Source: Beutenbergia cavernae DSM 12333
GTDB taxonomy: Bacteria; Actinomycetota; Actinomycetes; Actinomycetales; Beutenbergiaceae
Assembly: GCF_000023105.1 (NCBI RefSeq)
Contig: NC_012669.1
Location: forward strand, 3,845,025 to 3,909,024
Direction of reading: 5' to 3'
DNA: 64,000 nucleotides
The position numbers and the translations under genes are program-made. The stretch's first letter is position 1, and the number at the start of each line of letters is the position of its first letter. The notes beneath the pieces are model-generated. The model did not search any database and was not told where the DNA came from. It saw only the letters and a program-made list of their open reading frames with translations. This document shows, piece by piece, positions 1 through 8,816 of the stretch.

Positions 1-1017
1 CGGCCGGCCGCCGCCGCCCGGCTCGCCGCCCCCGAGGACGTTCCCCGTGAACGTCAGGTTCGTGCCGCCGGACGTCACGGCGATGATCGACCCGTTCGAG
101 CCGTTCTCGACGACGTTCCCGGAGAACGTCGAGTTCACGATCCCGCCGGCGAACAGGCGACGCCCGATGTCCAGCAGGTTGTTCGCGATGATCGCCCCGC
201 GGAAGTTGTGGGCGTCCGCGCCCGTGGTGATCACGGCCGTCCCCATGCTGTGGAAGTGGTTGCCCTCGATGAGCCACTTCCGCATCCCGTACGGGAGGAG
301 GTGCACGCCACTGCCGGCGACCCCCGCCGTCGGCCACGAGATGTCGAGCCCGTAGTCCCCGACCGCGACGAGGTTGTTCGTGAACACGAGGCCGCGACCG
401 ACGTGCTTCACCGCCGTGTAGAACTCGACGAACGTGCACTCGGTGATCGTCGGGTCGACGTCGTCGGTGTTCGGGCTCACGGCGTCGGGGTCGCGCGCGA
501 TGTGCAGCGCGACGGTGTTCTGCAGGCTCGCAGGCGCGACGAACGCCAGCCCCCGGATCCCGGCGAGCGGCGCCCGCAGGAGGATCGCCGTGCCGTCGAA
601 GTCCGCCTTGATGATCGACGAGCGCACGCCCATCGTCCCCGCGCCGGTCAGCACGATCCGGTTGAAGTTCGTTGCCCCGGCCCCCTCGGTGTCGGGGACG
701 ACGAGCGTGGCGGTGGTCCGGTACGTGCCCGGCGGGAAGTACACGATCTTGTTGAGCTTGCTCGCCTGGGCGTCGATCGCCTGCTGGATGGCGGCGGTGT
801 CGTCAGCGACGCCGTCGCCGACGGCGCCGAAGTCCTGCGGTGTCGTCGCTCCGGCGACGTCGACGGCGGGCGTGGCCCCGGCGGCGGCGTCGCCCGGCGT
901 GGCGCCGTCGTCGGGGGTGGCGCCCGCGGGCGCGCTGCCGGCCGCGAGCGCCGCGACGCCCAGGCCGGCGATGCCGGCCGCGCGGAGGAGGTGACGCCTG
1001 TCGACTGCCGTGTCCAT
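1..1017 (-). CDS. Right-handed beta-helix (pectate-lyase-like) protein, Tat-exported; C-terminal end lies outside the window
   Basis: An open frame runs from the ATG at 1017 to the window edge (339 codons seen, no stop). The N-terminus MDTAVDRRHLLRAAG followed by an Ala/Gly-rich hydrophobic stretch looks like a Tat signal. Residues about 62-85 carry DFGAVGDGVADDTAAIQ, the hallmark of the pectate-lyase-3 / GH28-like beta-helix fold. Repeated short Asn-rich turns follow (NNLVAVGDY, ISGNHFHS-like, ANNLLDIG, STFSGNVVEN, LTFTGNVLGG), as expected for helix rungs. It starts 4 nt after the aldolase stop and so is probably the last gene of the LacI-headed operon. An exported polysaccharide-binding or lyase/hydrolase role is inferred. 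No catalytic residue can be assigned in this part, and the fold is also shared with non-enzymatic proteins. Confidence 0.8.
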   Translation of the reverse strand, partial: MDTAVDRRHLLRAAGIAGLGVAALAAGSAPAGATPDDGATPGDAAAGATPAVDVAGATTPQDFGAVGDGVADDTAAIQQAIDAQASKLNKIVYFPPGTYRTTATLVVPDTEGAGATNFNRIVLTGAGTMGVRSSIIKADFDGTAILLRAPLAGIRGLAFVAPASLQNTVALHIARDPDAVSPNTDDVDPTITECTFVEFYTAVKHVGRGLVFTNNLVAVGDYGLDISWPTAGVAGSGVHLLPYGMRKWLIEGNHFHSMGTAVITTGADAHNFRGAIIANNLLDIGRRLFAGGIVNSTFSGNVVENGSNGSIIAVTSGGTNLTFTGNVLGGGEPGGGGRP

Positions 1018-1021
1018 GCTG

Positions 1022-1942
1022 CTATCCCTTCATCGGGTGGAGCTGGTCGGAATGCGTGACGACGAACTGCTGGAACGCCTCGCTCTCGGCGGGCACGCTG
1101 GCCAGCAGCGGCGGGGCCACGTGCGGCGGGCAGAGGCCGAGAACTGACAGGACCGCCTTGACCCCTGGCGTGCCCCGCCGGATCGCGTGGAGCGCGGTGA
1201 GCGCGGTGGTGACGTCCTGGAGGCGGTCGACGGCGGCCGCGTCGCCGGCGGCGTGCGCGGCCACCAGCTCGAGCGAGACGCGGGGCGCGATGTTCGCGAC
1301 CCCGGGGACGACGCCGTCGGCTCCCGCCGCGAGGCCGGCGGCCAGCTGGGTCTCGGCCCCCTGGCTCACGGCGAATCCGGGGCGACGGTGGCCGATCGCG
1401 ACGGCGTCGGCGAACAGCTCGAGGTCCCCGGAGCTGTCCTTGAGGCCCACGACGTGCTCGAGGTCGAGGAGCGCCTCGAGGATCTCGCGCGTCAGCGGGT
1501 TGCTGTACCGCGGCGCGTTGTACGCGATGACCGGGAGCCCGACGGCGCCGAGCGCCGCGTAGTGGGCGACGATCTCGTCGGCGCGGTGGTGGAAGTAGAT
1601 CGGCGGGCTCATGACCAGCGCGTCGGCGCCCGCGGAGGCCGCGATCTCGGCCCGCTCCAGCGCCTCGAGCGTGCCCGCAGCCGTCACGTTCACGGTCACG
1701 ACGCCGTCGGCCACCGACGATCGCCACCGATCGACCGCGCCGTCGACGAACGGGGCGATCGTCGACGTCGGGAGCAACGGACCCTCGCCGTTGCTGCCGA
1801 GCAGCATGAGCTTCTGCACGCCGACGTCGGCGAGCGCCACGAGCAGGTCGCCGGACGCCTCCGCGGACGGCCGCCCGCCGGGGTCCATCGGCGTGACGAG
1901 CGGGACCGTGACCCCACCGAGCAGGCGCGTGCCGTCCGTCAT
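1022..1942 (-). CDS. Dihydrodipicolinate synthase / N-acetylneuraminate lyase family aldolase
   Basis: 306-residue class I aldolase of the DapA/NanA superfamily, the usual length. The Schiff-base lysine is K168 in VGLKDSSGD and the catalytic tyrosine is Y141 in AYNAPRYS. The substrate loop at 49-53 is GSNGE, whereas true DapA normally has GTTGE. From family knowledge GSNGE is commoner in 2-keto-3-deoxy sugar-acid and 4-hydroxy-2-oxoglutarate aldolases, so a lysine-biosynthesis role is unlikely. Its ATG shares one base with the stop of the upstream FAD oxidoreductase. Context (LacI regulator, importer, oxidoreductase) suggests cleavage or dehydration of a keto-acid intermediate in the cytoplasm. 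The actual substrate is unknown. Confidence 0.85.
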   Translation of the reverse strand: MTDGTRLLGGVTVPLVTPMDPGGRPSAEASGDLLVALADVGVQKLMLLGSNGEGPLLPTSTIAPFVDGAVDRWRSSVADGVVTVNVTAAGTLEALERAEIAASAGADALVMSPPIYFHHRADEIVAHYAALGAVGLPVIAYNAPRYSNPLTREILEALLDLEHVVGLKDSSGDLELFADAVAIGHRRPGFAVSQGAETQLAAGLAAGADGVVPGVANIAPRVSLELVAAHAAGDAAAVDRLQDVTTALTALHAIRRGTPGVKAVLSVLGLCPPHVAPPLLASVPAESEAFQQFVVTHSDQLHPMKG

Positions 1943-3555
1943 CAGTACCCCTTGATCTCGGGCCACGCGAGCTCGAACCCGTCGCCGACGAGCTCGTGCT
2001 GGAACGCCTCGAGCCGGTTGTCGTCGGCACGGACCTGCTCCGGGGTGAGGCCCTGGTCCAGGCAGTGCGCGGCCAGCGCCCCGGCGGCCTCGCCGATGTT
2101 CCACTCCACCGGGTGCAGGCGGTAGCAGCCGTTGGTGATGTGGGTGGTCCCGATGTTCTTCCCGGCGGCCAGCAGGTTGCCGAGCCGGACCGGAAGCAGC
2201 GCGCCGAGCGGGATCTGGAACGGGCTGCTGGGCACGTCCAGGTAGTTGTCGCCGCCCGTCGAGGGGTGCAGGTCGATCCGGTACATCCCGACACCGACCG
2301 AGTCCCGGTACGCGACCGCGCCGGCGTCGCCGCGGACCGCCATCGACAGGTCCTGCTCCACCACCGTGGTGCGGGCCCGGATGCGCCGCGACTCCCGGAT
2401 GTACGGCGCGATCGCCAGCCCGTCCTCGGAGCCCATGAGGTCCGGCCGCAGGCGCAGCCCCGGCCAGCCCGTGCCGCCGTCGGGGCGGGGAGCCTCGGTC
2501 TGCAGCCAGTAGAGCATGCTGAACGACAGCTGGCGGGCGCCGTCCAGGTGCTTCTCCCGCTCCTCGTCGGAGACGCCGACGAGCGGCCCGGGCAGGTAGT
2601 CGATCATCGGCCAGTTCACGACCGTGACGTCGCTCCGGGCGAAGCCGGGCGTGAACTGGTCCCGCGCCAGGATGCGCCGGAACAGCCAGAGGTCGCGGTC
2701 GCCAGGGTCCTTGCTCTGGTCCGCCAGCACCGGACCGGAGTCGCTGTGCGGCACGAACGTCCGGGTCAGCGTCTCGAGCGTCCGGGGGTCCGGGGCGGTG
2801 AGGCTCAGGAGCCGGTCCGGCCAGACCTCCGGCTGGTACTCCCGCCAGAAGCCGTAGGAGTCCGGGCGATCGATCGTGTGGTCCGCCCCCTCGTCGTGCT
2901 CGACGGCGAACACCCAGGAGAACGCCTGCTGGTTCCAGGGCTGGGCCTCGGCCGGAGCGCTGGGCTCGCCGGTCTCGGCCTGCGACTCGAAGCCCGTCAC
3001 GTGCTCGGCGTCCGTCAGCGGCAGCAGGTCGCCCAGCTCCGTGGCGTCCAGGACGAACGGGGCCTCGATCGTCACGCGCTCCCCTGCGGCGTCGGCCACC
3101 GTCACGGCCCGGACCCGGTCGCCGTCGACGTCGGCCGCCACGGCGACGTGCCCCGTCAGCACCCGGAGCAGCCCCGCGGAGCGGTACGGCGCCAGCATCC
3201 CCTCGAGGACGGCGAGCGCGACGCGCGGCTCGTGGCAGAGCCGGCTCACCTTGCCCAGGCCCGGGTTGAGGTCCGGCGCCCGCCGCGCGGCCTCCGTCAG
3301 CGGGTACCAGGTGCGGTAGTAGTCGCGCACCCCCTCCCGGAACGCCCGGTAGGTGCGCGTGCACCCGAACTGCTCGATCCAGGTGTGCTCGTCCGGCGGC
3401 ACGGCCTGCGTGGTCAGCTGGCCGCCCAGCCAGGCGTACTCCTCCGTCATCACCACCGACCTGCCGCGACGCAGCGCGGCGAGCGCCGCCGCCACGCCGC
3501 CGACGCCACCGCCGACGATCAGGACGTCGGCCCGGAGGTTGTTCTGTCTGCTCAA
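1942..3555 (-). CDS. FAD-dependent oxidoreductase
   Basis: 537-residue flavoprotein of the large 'FAD-dependent oxidoreductase' family (PF12831-like). The dinucleotide-binding motif DVLIVGGGVGGVAAA lies at residues 10-24. The family's C-terminal flavin-contact segment is seen in GTTHITNGCYRLHPVEWNIG. The start chosen is TTG at 3555. It overlaps the ABC ATPase stop as TTGA and has AGGAG 8 nt upstream, while no ATG in this frame fits. It probably oxidises the imported substrate or an intermediate before the aldolase step. Proteins of this family are often mis-named xanthan lyase in databases. The substrate is not deducible from sequence. Confidence 0.85.
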   Translation of the reverse strand: MSRQNNLRADVLIVGGGVGGVAAALAALRRGRSVVMTEEYAWLGGQLTTQAVPPDEHTWIEQFGCTRTYRAFREGVRDYYRTWYPLTEAARRAPDLNPGLGKVSRLCHEPRVALAVLEGMLAPYRSAGLLRVLTGHVAVAADVDGDRVRAVTVADAAGERVTIEAPFVLDATELGDLLPLTDAEHVTGFESQAETGEPSAPAEAQPWNQQAFSWVFAVEHDEGADHTIDRPDSYGFWREYQPEVWPDRLLSLTAPDPRTLETLTRTFVPHSDSGPVLADQSKDPGDRDLWLFRRILARDQFTPGFARSDVTVVNWPMIDYLPGPLVGVSDEEREKHLDGARQLSFSMLYWLQTEAPRPDGGTGWPGLRLRPDLMGSEDGLAIAPYIRESRRIRARTTVVEQDLSMAVRGDAGAVAYRDSVGVGMYRIDLHPSTGGDNYLDVPSSPFQIPLGALLPVRLGNLLAAGKNIGTTHITNGCYRLHPVEWNIGEAAGALAAHCLDQGLTPEQVRADDNRLEAFQHELVGDGFELAWPEIKGY

Positions 3556-4400
3556 CTCATCTGCTCCTGGGTTTCCCGGAACGGCGCCTCGACGCCCTCC
3601 AGGTCGTAGGCGGCGGCCAGCAGGCCCTTCGTGTACGGGTGGGACGGCGAGGTGAAGAGCTCGCCGGCCGGTGCGAGCTCCACGAGCTCGCCCTTCCTCA
3701 TGACGGCGACGCGGTCGGCGATCTGCCGCACGACGGCGAGGTCGTGGGTGATGAAGAGCACCGTCAGGTCGTGGCTCGCCTGGAGGTCGATGAGCAGGCG
3801 GAGGATCTGCGCCTGGACCGAGACGTCGAGCGCCGACACGGCCTCGTCGCAGACCAGCAGCCGGGGCCGCAGGGCGAGCGCCCGGGCGATGCTCACGCGC
3901 TGCCGCTGCCCGCCGGACAGCGCCGAGGGCCGGCGTTCCGCGACGCCCGGGTCGAGGCCGACGTCGGTCAGCACCGCGGCCAGCGCCTCCCGACGGTCGC
4001 CGGCCGGGGCGACGGCGGGATGCACCTGCCACGCCTCCCGGATGATCGCCCCGACGCTCATGCGCGGGTTCAGCGACGAGCCGGGGTCCTGGAACACCAT
4101 CTGCACCGCGCGCTGCAGCTCCGGGGGGCGCTTGTCCACGGGGCCGAGCTCGCGTCCGTCGTACCGGATGGTCCCCGCCTGCGGGCGGACGAGACCCAGC
4201 ACGCAGCGAGCGACGGTGGACTTCCCGGATCCGGACTCGCCGACGAGCGCGAGGGTCTCGCCGGCGCGCACGTCCAGGCTCACGCCGTCGACGGCGCGGA
4301 CCACCGTGGGAGGCGTCCGCAGCGACCGTCGCGGACCCGTGAACGTGACGTCCAGGTCGCGGATCTCCAGTAGGCTCGCCCCGCCCGGCGCCGTCGTCAT
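3552..4400 (-). CDS. Oligopeptide/opine-type ABC transporter ATP-binding protein (DppF/OppF-like)
   Basis: 282-residue ATPase subunit of a family-5-type importer. Walker A GESGSGKS lies at 54-61, the Q-loop in MVFQDPGSSLNPRM, the signature LSGGQRQR, and the H-loop in FITHDL. Walker B reads LLVCDEAVSALD, with Ala where most relatives have Pro (DEPVSALD). The catalytic Glu is intact, so function should hold. The C-terminal PSHPYTKGLLAA element is typical of OppF. The ATG at 4400 overlaps the previous ATPase gene by ATGA. It acts on the inner face of the membrane with the paired ATPase and the two permeases upstream. Confidence 0.93.
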   Translation of the reverse strand: MTTAPGGASLLEIRDLDVTFTGPRRSLRTPPTVVRAVDGVSLDVRAGETLALVGESGSGKSTVARCVLGLVRPQAGTIRYDGRELGPVDKRPPELQRAVQMVFQDPGSSLNPRMSVGAIIREAWQVHPAVAPAGDRREALAAVLTDVGLDPGVAERRPSALSGGQRQRVSIARALALRPRLLVCDEAVSALDVSVQAQILRLLIDLQASHDLTVLFITHDLAVVRQIADRVAVMRKGELVELAPAGELFTSPSHPYTKGLLAAAYDLEGVEAPFRETQEQMS

Positions 4401-5428
4401 GAGCCGACCTCCTCGGCGAAGTGGCAGGCGCTGAAGCGGCCCGGCTCGACCTCGCGCAGCTCCGGCGTCGTCGTGCGGCACACCGCCTGCGCCAGCGGGC
4501 ACCGCGGGTGGAACGCGCAGCCGGGTGGCCGGTCGAACGGGTTGGCGGGGGCGCCGCGCAGGGGCTCCGCGATCGCTGACTTCGTGGTGACGGCCGGGAC
4601 GTTGTTCGCCAGCGCCCGGGTGTACGGGTGGCGCGGCCGCGCGAGCACGGCGTCGGCGCGCCCGCGCTCGGCCACGCGGCCCGCGTACATGACGACGACG
4701 TCGTCGGCCACGTGGGCCATGACGCGCAGGTCGTGGCTCACCAGGAGCATCGCGACGCCGTCGCTGTCGCGCAGGTCGGCGAGCAGCCGCAGGATCCGGG
4801 CCTGCGTGGTGACGTCCAGCGCCGTCGTCGGCTCGTCCGCGATGATCAGCCGCGGAGATCCGGCCAGCGCCGTCGCGATCATCACCCGTTGGCGCATGCC
4901 CCCGGACATCTCGTGCGGGTAGACGCCGATCCGCTGCTCCGGGTCGGGGATGCCGACCCGGTCGAGGAGCTCGAGCACCCTGGCCCGCACCTGGGCCCGC
5001 GGCATGCCGCCCCGCCGCAGGGTCTCGCCGATCTGCTTGCCCACCGTCTGGAGCGGGTTGAGCGCCGAGAGCGGGTCCTGGAAGATCACGCCGATCTCGT
5101 GGCCCCTGACCTCGCGCATCCGGCGCGCGGGCGCCTCGAGCAGGTCCTGCGTCCCCCAGATCACCCGGCCGGACGTCTCGGCGCCCTCCGGGAGCAGCCG
5201 GACGATCGCCATCGCGCTCATCGTCTTGCCGCTGCCGGACTCGCCGATCAGCCCGGTGGTGCGCCCGGCTCCCACGGAGAAGGACACCGAGTCGAGGACG
5301 ACCCCTCGCGTGGCACCCGAGGACAGGACCACCGTGAGGCCCTCGACGCGGAGCAGGGGTGCCTGCTCCGCGCCGGGGGTCGACGGCGCCTCGGGTGCCA
5401 CGACGGCGGGCGTACGGTAGTCAGTCAC
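4397..5428 (-). CDS. Oligopeptide/opine-type ABC transporter ATP-binding protein (DppD/OppD-like)
   Basis: 343 residues. Walker A GESGSGKT is at 62-69, the Q-loop in GVIFQDPLSALNP, the signature MSGGMRQR, Walker B LIIADEPTTALD and the H-loop LLVSHDL. The C-terminal oligopeptide-transporter extension has the expected cysteine cluster (GCAFHPRCPLAQAVC ... SACHF), which in relatives binds an Fe-S cluster. It overlaps the solute-binding-protein gene by 8 nt upstream and the second ATPase by 4 nt downstream, so the two ATPases are translationally coupled and presumably act as a heterodimer. Confidence 0.94.
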   Translation of the reverse strand: MTDYRTPAVVAPEAPSTPGAEQAPLLRVEGLTVVLSSGATRGVVLDSVSFSVGAGRTTGLIGESGSGKTMSAMAIVRLLPEGAETSGRVIWGTQDLLEAPARRMREVRGHEIGVIFQDPLSALNPLQTVGKQIGETLRRGGMPRAQVRARVLELLDRVGIPDPEQRIGVYPHEMSGGMRQRVMIATALAGSPRLIIADEPTTALDVTTQARILRLLADLRDSDGVAMLLVSHDLRVMAHVADDVVVMYAGRVAERGRADAVLARPRHPYTRALANNVPAVTTKSAIAEPLRGAPANPFDRPPGCAFHPRCPLAQAVCRTTTPELREVEPGRFSACHFAEEVGS

Positions 5429-6968
5429 CCGAGACCGTGACCTCGTCGAAGTAGGGGATCCCGTCGGACACGGGCGTGAATCCCTCGACCCGGTTCTGCC
5501 ACGCGTACGGCGTCTCGACGAACATCGGGTACATCCCGACGGCGTCGTTCCAGATGATCTCCGTGGCCTGCGCGTACAGGTCCTCCCGCTCGGCGGTGTC
5601 GCTGGTCGACCCGGCCGCCGCGAGGAGGTCGTCGAGCTCGGGGTTGCAGTAGCCCATCCGGTTCGCCTCGCACGTGTAGAGGCGGCCGAGGTTGGTCGCC
5701 GCGTCGTACCCCTGCGACCCGAGCTGCTGCATGTTCATGTCCCAGTTCAGCGCCAGCAGGTCCTCGAGGAAGACCGCCTGCTCCTTCTCCAGCGGCTCGA
5801 CGGTGACGCCGATCTCCGCCAGGTCGGAGACGACGGCGTTCATGAAGTTGCGGAAGCTGGCCTGCGAGAACTGCCACCGCAGGACGGTGTTCTCAAAGTC
5901 GAAGCCCGCGGCCTCCAGCGCGGCCCGGGCGGCGTCCGGGTCGTACGCGACCGGCTCCTGCGGGGCGTAGCCCAGGACCGTGGGAGAGACCGGCGCGTCG
6001 GCCGGCGTCCCGGTCTCCGGGTAGAGCGAGGCGATGATCTCCTCGAAGTCGACGGCCTGCCAGAGCGCGCGCCGCACCGCCGGGTCCTCGAGCGCCGGCG
6101 TCGAGCTGTTGAACCACATCGTGAACACGCCCGGGCTCGGCACCGTCTCGACGGTGAGCTCCGCGTTCGTGCGGAGCTCGGCGATCTGGTCGTCGGGCAT
6201 GCTCCAGGTGATGTCGACCTCGCCAGTCTGGAGCGCCGTCATCCGCGCCGCCGTCTCCGGGATCGACTGGAGCTCCAGCGAGGCGATCTCCGGCTCGCCG
6301 TCCCAGTAGTCCGGGTTCGGGCTCAGACGCAGCGTGGCGCCCGGCTCGAAGGACTCCACGAGGAACGGGCCGGAGCCGACCGGGTCGGAGAAGAAGCCGT
6401 CCTCCGCCGCGCCGGCGGGCGTCACGAAGAACGACGAGATCTTGCCCAGGAACGCGGCGTCCGGCGTCGGCGACGTGAAGACGACCGTCGCGTCGTCGGG
6501 GGCGGCGACCGTGTACCCGCCGAAGTTCCCGGCGAGCGGACCCTCGGCGGCGAGGACCCGCTCGAACGAGGCGACGACGTCGTCCGCCGTCACCGGCGAG
6601 CCGTCGGAGTACGTGACGCCGGCGCGCAGCGCGAACGTCCACACGCTCGCGTCGTCGTTCGACTCCCACGACTCGGCCAGCTCGCCGTCGAACTCGCCCT
6701 GCCCGGTGCTCACGAGCAGCTGGCTGAAGATCGCCCGCGCAGCGAGCTGGGTGCCGGCGTCCATGCTGGCCGCGCCGTGCGGGTCGAGGTTCTCGATGGG
6801 GATCGGGCCGGCGACGACGAGGTCGCCACCGCCGCCGTCGCCCGTCTCGTCCCCGGTGGTGTCACCGGAGCCGTCGGTCGACCCACCGAGCGAGCACGCG
6901 GCGATCGACGTCATCAACGTCAGCGTGGCTGCAGCCGCGATCAGCGGCCGGCGCCTACGGAGCGTCAT
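5421..6968 (-). CDS. ABC transporter substrate-binding lipoprotein, family 5 (DppA/OppA-like)
   Basis: 515-residue extracytoplasmic binding protein. The N-terminus MTLRRRRPLIAAAATL ends in the lipobox SIAAC, followed by a Gly/Asp-rich linker. Family-5 signatures include the early DPHGAASMDAG segment and LAESWESNDDASVWTFALR. It sits between the permease and ATPase genes (40 nt after the permease stop), the standard importer arrangement but with the binding protein third. Family 5 proteins bind peptides, opines, nickel complexes and some oligosaccharides. The LacI regulator and catabolic genes here favour a sugar-like or acidic carbon compound, but that is inference. Confidence 0.93.
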   Translation of the reverse strand: MTLRRRRPLIAAAATLTLMTSIAACSLGGSTDGSGDTTGDETGDGGGGDLVVAGPIPIENLDPHGAASMDAGTQLAARAIFSQLLVSTGQGEFDGELAESWESNDDASVWTFALRAGVTYSDGSPVTADDVVASFERVLAAEGPLAGNFGGYTVAAPDDATVVFTSPTPDAAFLGKISSFFVTPAGAAEDGFFSDPVGSGPFLVESFEPGATLRLSPNPDYWDGEPEIASLELQSIPETAARMTALQTGEVDITWSMPDDQIAELRTNAELTVETVPSPGVFTMWFNSSTPALEDPAVRRALWQAVDFEEIIASLYPETGTPADAPVSPTVLGYAPQEPVAYDPDAARAALEAAGFDFENTVLRWQFSQASFRNFMNAVVSDLAEIGVTVEPLEKEQAVFLEDLLALNWDMNMQQLGSQGYDAATNLGRLYTCEANRMGYCNPELDDLLAAAGSTSDTAEREDLYAQATEIIWNDAVGMYPMFVETPYAWQNRVEGFTPVSDGIPYFDEVTVSGD

Positions 6969-7008
6969 GGGAAGGTCCTTTCCGTCGTTGGAAGAGAGGT
7001 CGCACGCG

Positions 7009-7890
7009 CTAGTCGCGCTTGCGGGTGTAGCGCTTGGTGAGCCGGTCGCCGATCAGCCCGATGCAGACGACCAGCACCGTGAGGGCGATCCCGGGGAAGA
7101 CGGTGATCCACCACGCGGTCCCGAGGTACTCCCGGCCGTTCGCGATCGTCTGCCCCCACGAGACGACGTCGGGCGGCAGGCCGAGCCCGAGGAAGCTCAG
7201 CGCGGCCTCCGAGAGGATCGCGCCGGCGAGCTCGATCGTGGCGAGCGCGATCACCGACCCGGCGAGGAACGGCGCGATGTGTCGCGTGAGCGTCGCCGTC
7301 GTCGAGACGCCCATGATGCGGGCCGCCGCGACCCAGTCCCGCTCGCGGGTGGACATCGAGATGCTGCGGGACAGCCTCGCGAAGCCGACCCAGCCTCCGA
7401 CGGACAGGGCGAGGATCACGACGTCCATGCCGCGGTCGAGGAGACCCGCGATGAGGATCGCGAGCAGGATCCCCGGGAACGCCATGAGGATGTCGATCGC
7501 GCGCGAGACCACGGCGTCGGGCAGCCGCCGGAAGTAGCCGGCGACGGCGCCGAGCGTGACGCCGACGATCCCGCAGATGCCGACCACCGAGATGCCGATC
7601 ACGAACGACGTGCGGGTCCCGGCCACGATCTGCGCGAAGACGTCCCGCCCCACGGCGTCGGTGCCCAGCCACGCGGTGCCCGACGCCGTCGCCGAGCCGG
7701 GCGGCAGCAGTCGCTCGGTGACCTCGGTGGCAACCGGGTCGTACGGCACGAGGACCGGCCCGATCGCGGCGGCGACTAGGTAGATCGCCACGACGACGTA
7801 CGGCAGGGCCGCGAGCGGCCGGGCACGCCGGCGGCGGGAACCGGCACCGGTCGGCGCCGCCGCTGCGACCATCACATCCGTCTGGCTCAC
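7009..7890 (-). CDS. ABC transporter permease (DppC-like)
   Basis: 293-residue inner-membrane permease of the DppC type. It has an Arg-rich cytoplasmic N-terminus, one isolated transmembrane segment near residues 25-45, then the periplasmic WLGTDAVGRDVFAQIVAGTR motif typical of DppC/OppC. Five further membrane spans and the ATPase-contacting EAA loop (AAARIMGVSTTATLTRHIAPF) follow. The start is GTG at 7890, which overlaps the DppB-like stop as GTGA. It forms the translocation pore with the preceding permease. Confidence 0.92.
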   Translation of the reverse strand: MSQTDVMVAAAAPTGAGSRRRRARPLAALPYVVVAIYLVAAAIGPVLVPYDPVATEVTERLLPPGSATASGTAWLGTDAVGRDVFAQIVAGTRTSFVIGISVVGICGIVGVTLGAVAGYFRRLPDAVVSRAIDILMAFPGILLAILIAGLLDRGMDVVILALSVGGWVGFARLSRSISMSTRERDWVAAARIMGVSTTATLTRHIAPFLAGSVIALATIELAGAILSEAALSFLGLGLPPDVVSWGQTIANGREYLGTAWWITVFPGIALTVLVVCIGLIGDRLTKRYTRKRD

Positions 7891-8816
7891 CGTCGGACCT
7901 CCAGCCGGATGCGCGGGTCGAGGCGGGCGTTCACGACGTCGGCCGCGAGGTTCAGCAGGACCACGCACATGGCGATGAGCACCGACGCCGCCTGGACGAC
8001 GGCGTAGTCGCGGTTGCCGACGGCGCCCACGAGCAGCAGGCCGAGGCCCGGCCACGCGAACACCGTCTCGATCACGACGGCGCCGCCGAGCAGCGTCCCC
8101 ACCTGGAGCCCGACCACGGTGACGACCGGGACCAACGAGTTCTTCAGCACGTGACCGCCGAGGACCTGCCCCTCGGTGAGCCCCTTGGACCGCGCCGTCT
8201 GCACGAACGGCTCCGTCATCGCGTCGGCGACGCCGCTGCGCGTCATGCGCGCGACGAGCGCGGTGAACGGGATCGACAGCGTGAGCGCGGGCAGCACCAG
8301 GTGGGCGAGGCTCCCGCCGTTGGCGCTCGGCAGCACCTGCAGCCGCAGGGCGAAGACCAGGATGAGCATGATGCCGACCCAGAACGGCGGCGCGGCCTGC
8401 AGCCCGAGCGTGAACGTCGAGACGGCGCGGTCGACGACGCTCCCCGGGTTCCGCCCGGCGAGGACGCCGAGCAGCAGGCCCGCGGCGACGGCGATCACCG
8501 TCGCCGTGAGGGTGAGCGTGATCGTGGCCGGGAACCGCTCCAGGACAGCGTCCATGGCCGGCCGGCCGAAGCGGTACGACTCGCCGAAGTCGAGGCGGAG
8601 GACGTCGCCGAGGTACGAGACGTACTGGACGAGGACCGGGCGGTCGAGCCCGAGCGAGTGCCGGAGCGCCTCGACCTCCGCCGTCGTGGCGTCCGGGCCG
8701 AGCGCCACTGTCGCCTGGTCCCCGGGCGCCATCCGGACCACGATGAAGACGGCGGTGACGACGCCCCAGATGGTGAGGAGCCCGATCGCGAGCCGCTTGG
8801 CGATGTAGAACGTCAT
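7887..8816 (-). CDS. ABC transporter permease (DppB-like)
   Basis: 309-residue permease. It starts with a membrane span (AIGLLTIWGVVTAVFIVVRM) followed by the DppB/OppB-typical APGDQA segment and the loop LGLDRPVLVQYVSYLGDVLRLD-like sequence. The EAA motif lies in QTARSKGLTEGQVLGGHVLKNS. Its ATG overlaps the LacI-family regulator stop by ATGA, so regulator and transporter are one transcription unit. Length and topology are normal for the family. Confidence 0.93.
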   Translation of the reverse strand: MTFYIAKRLAIGLLTIWGVVTAVFIVVRMAPGDQATVALGPDATTAEVEALRHSLGLDRPVLVQYVSYLGDVLRLDFGESYRFGRPAMDAVLERFPATITLTLTATVIAVAAGLLLGVLAGRNPGSVVDRAVSTFTLGLQAAPPFWVGIMLILVFALRLQVLPSANGGSLAHLVLPALTLSIPFTALVARMTRSGVADAMTEPFVQTARSKGLTEGQVLGGHVLKNSLVPVVTVVGLQVGTLLGGAVVIETVFAWPGLGLLLVGAVGNRDYAVVQAASVLIAMCVVLLNLAADVVNARLDPRIRLEVRR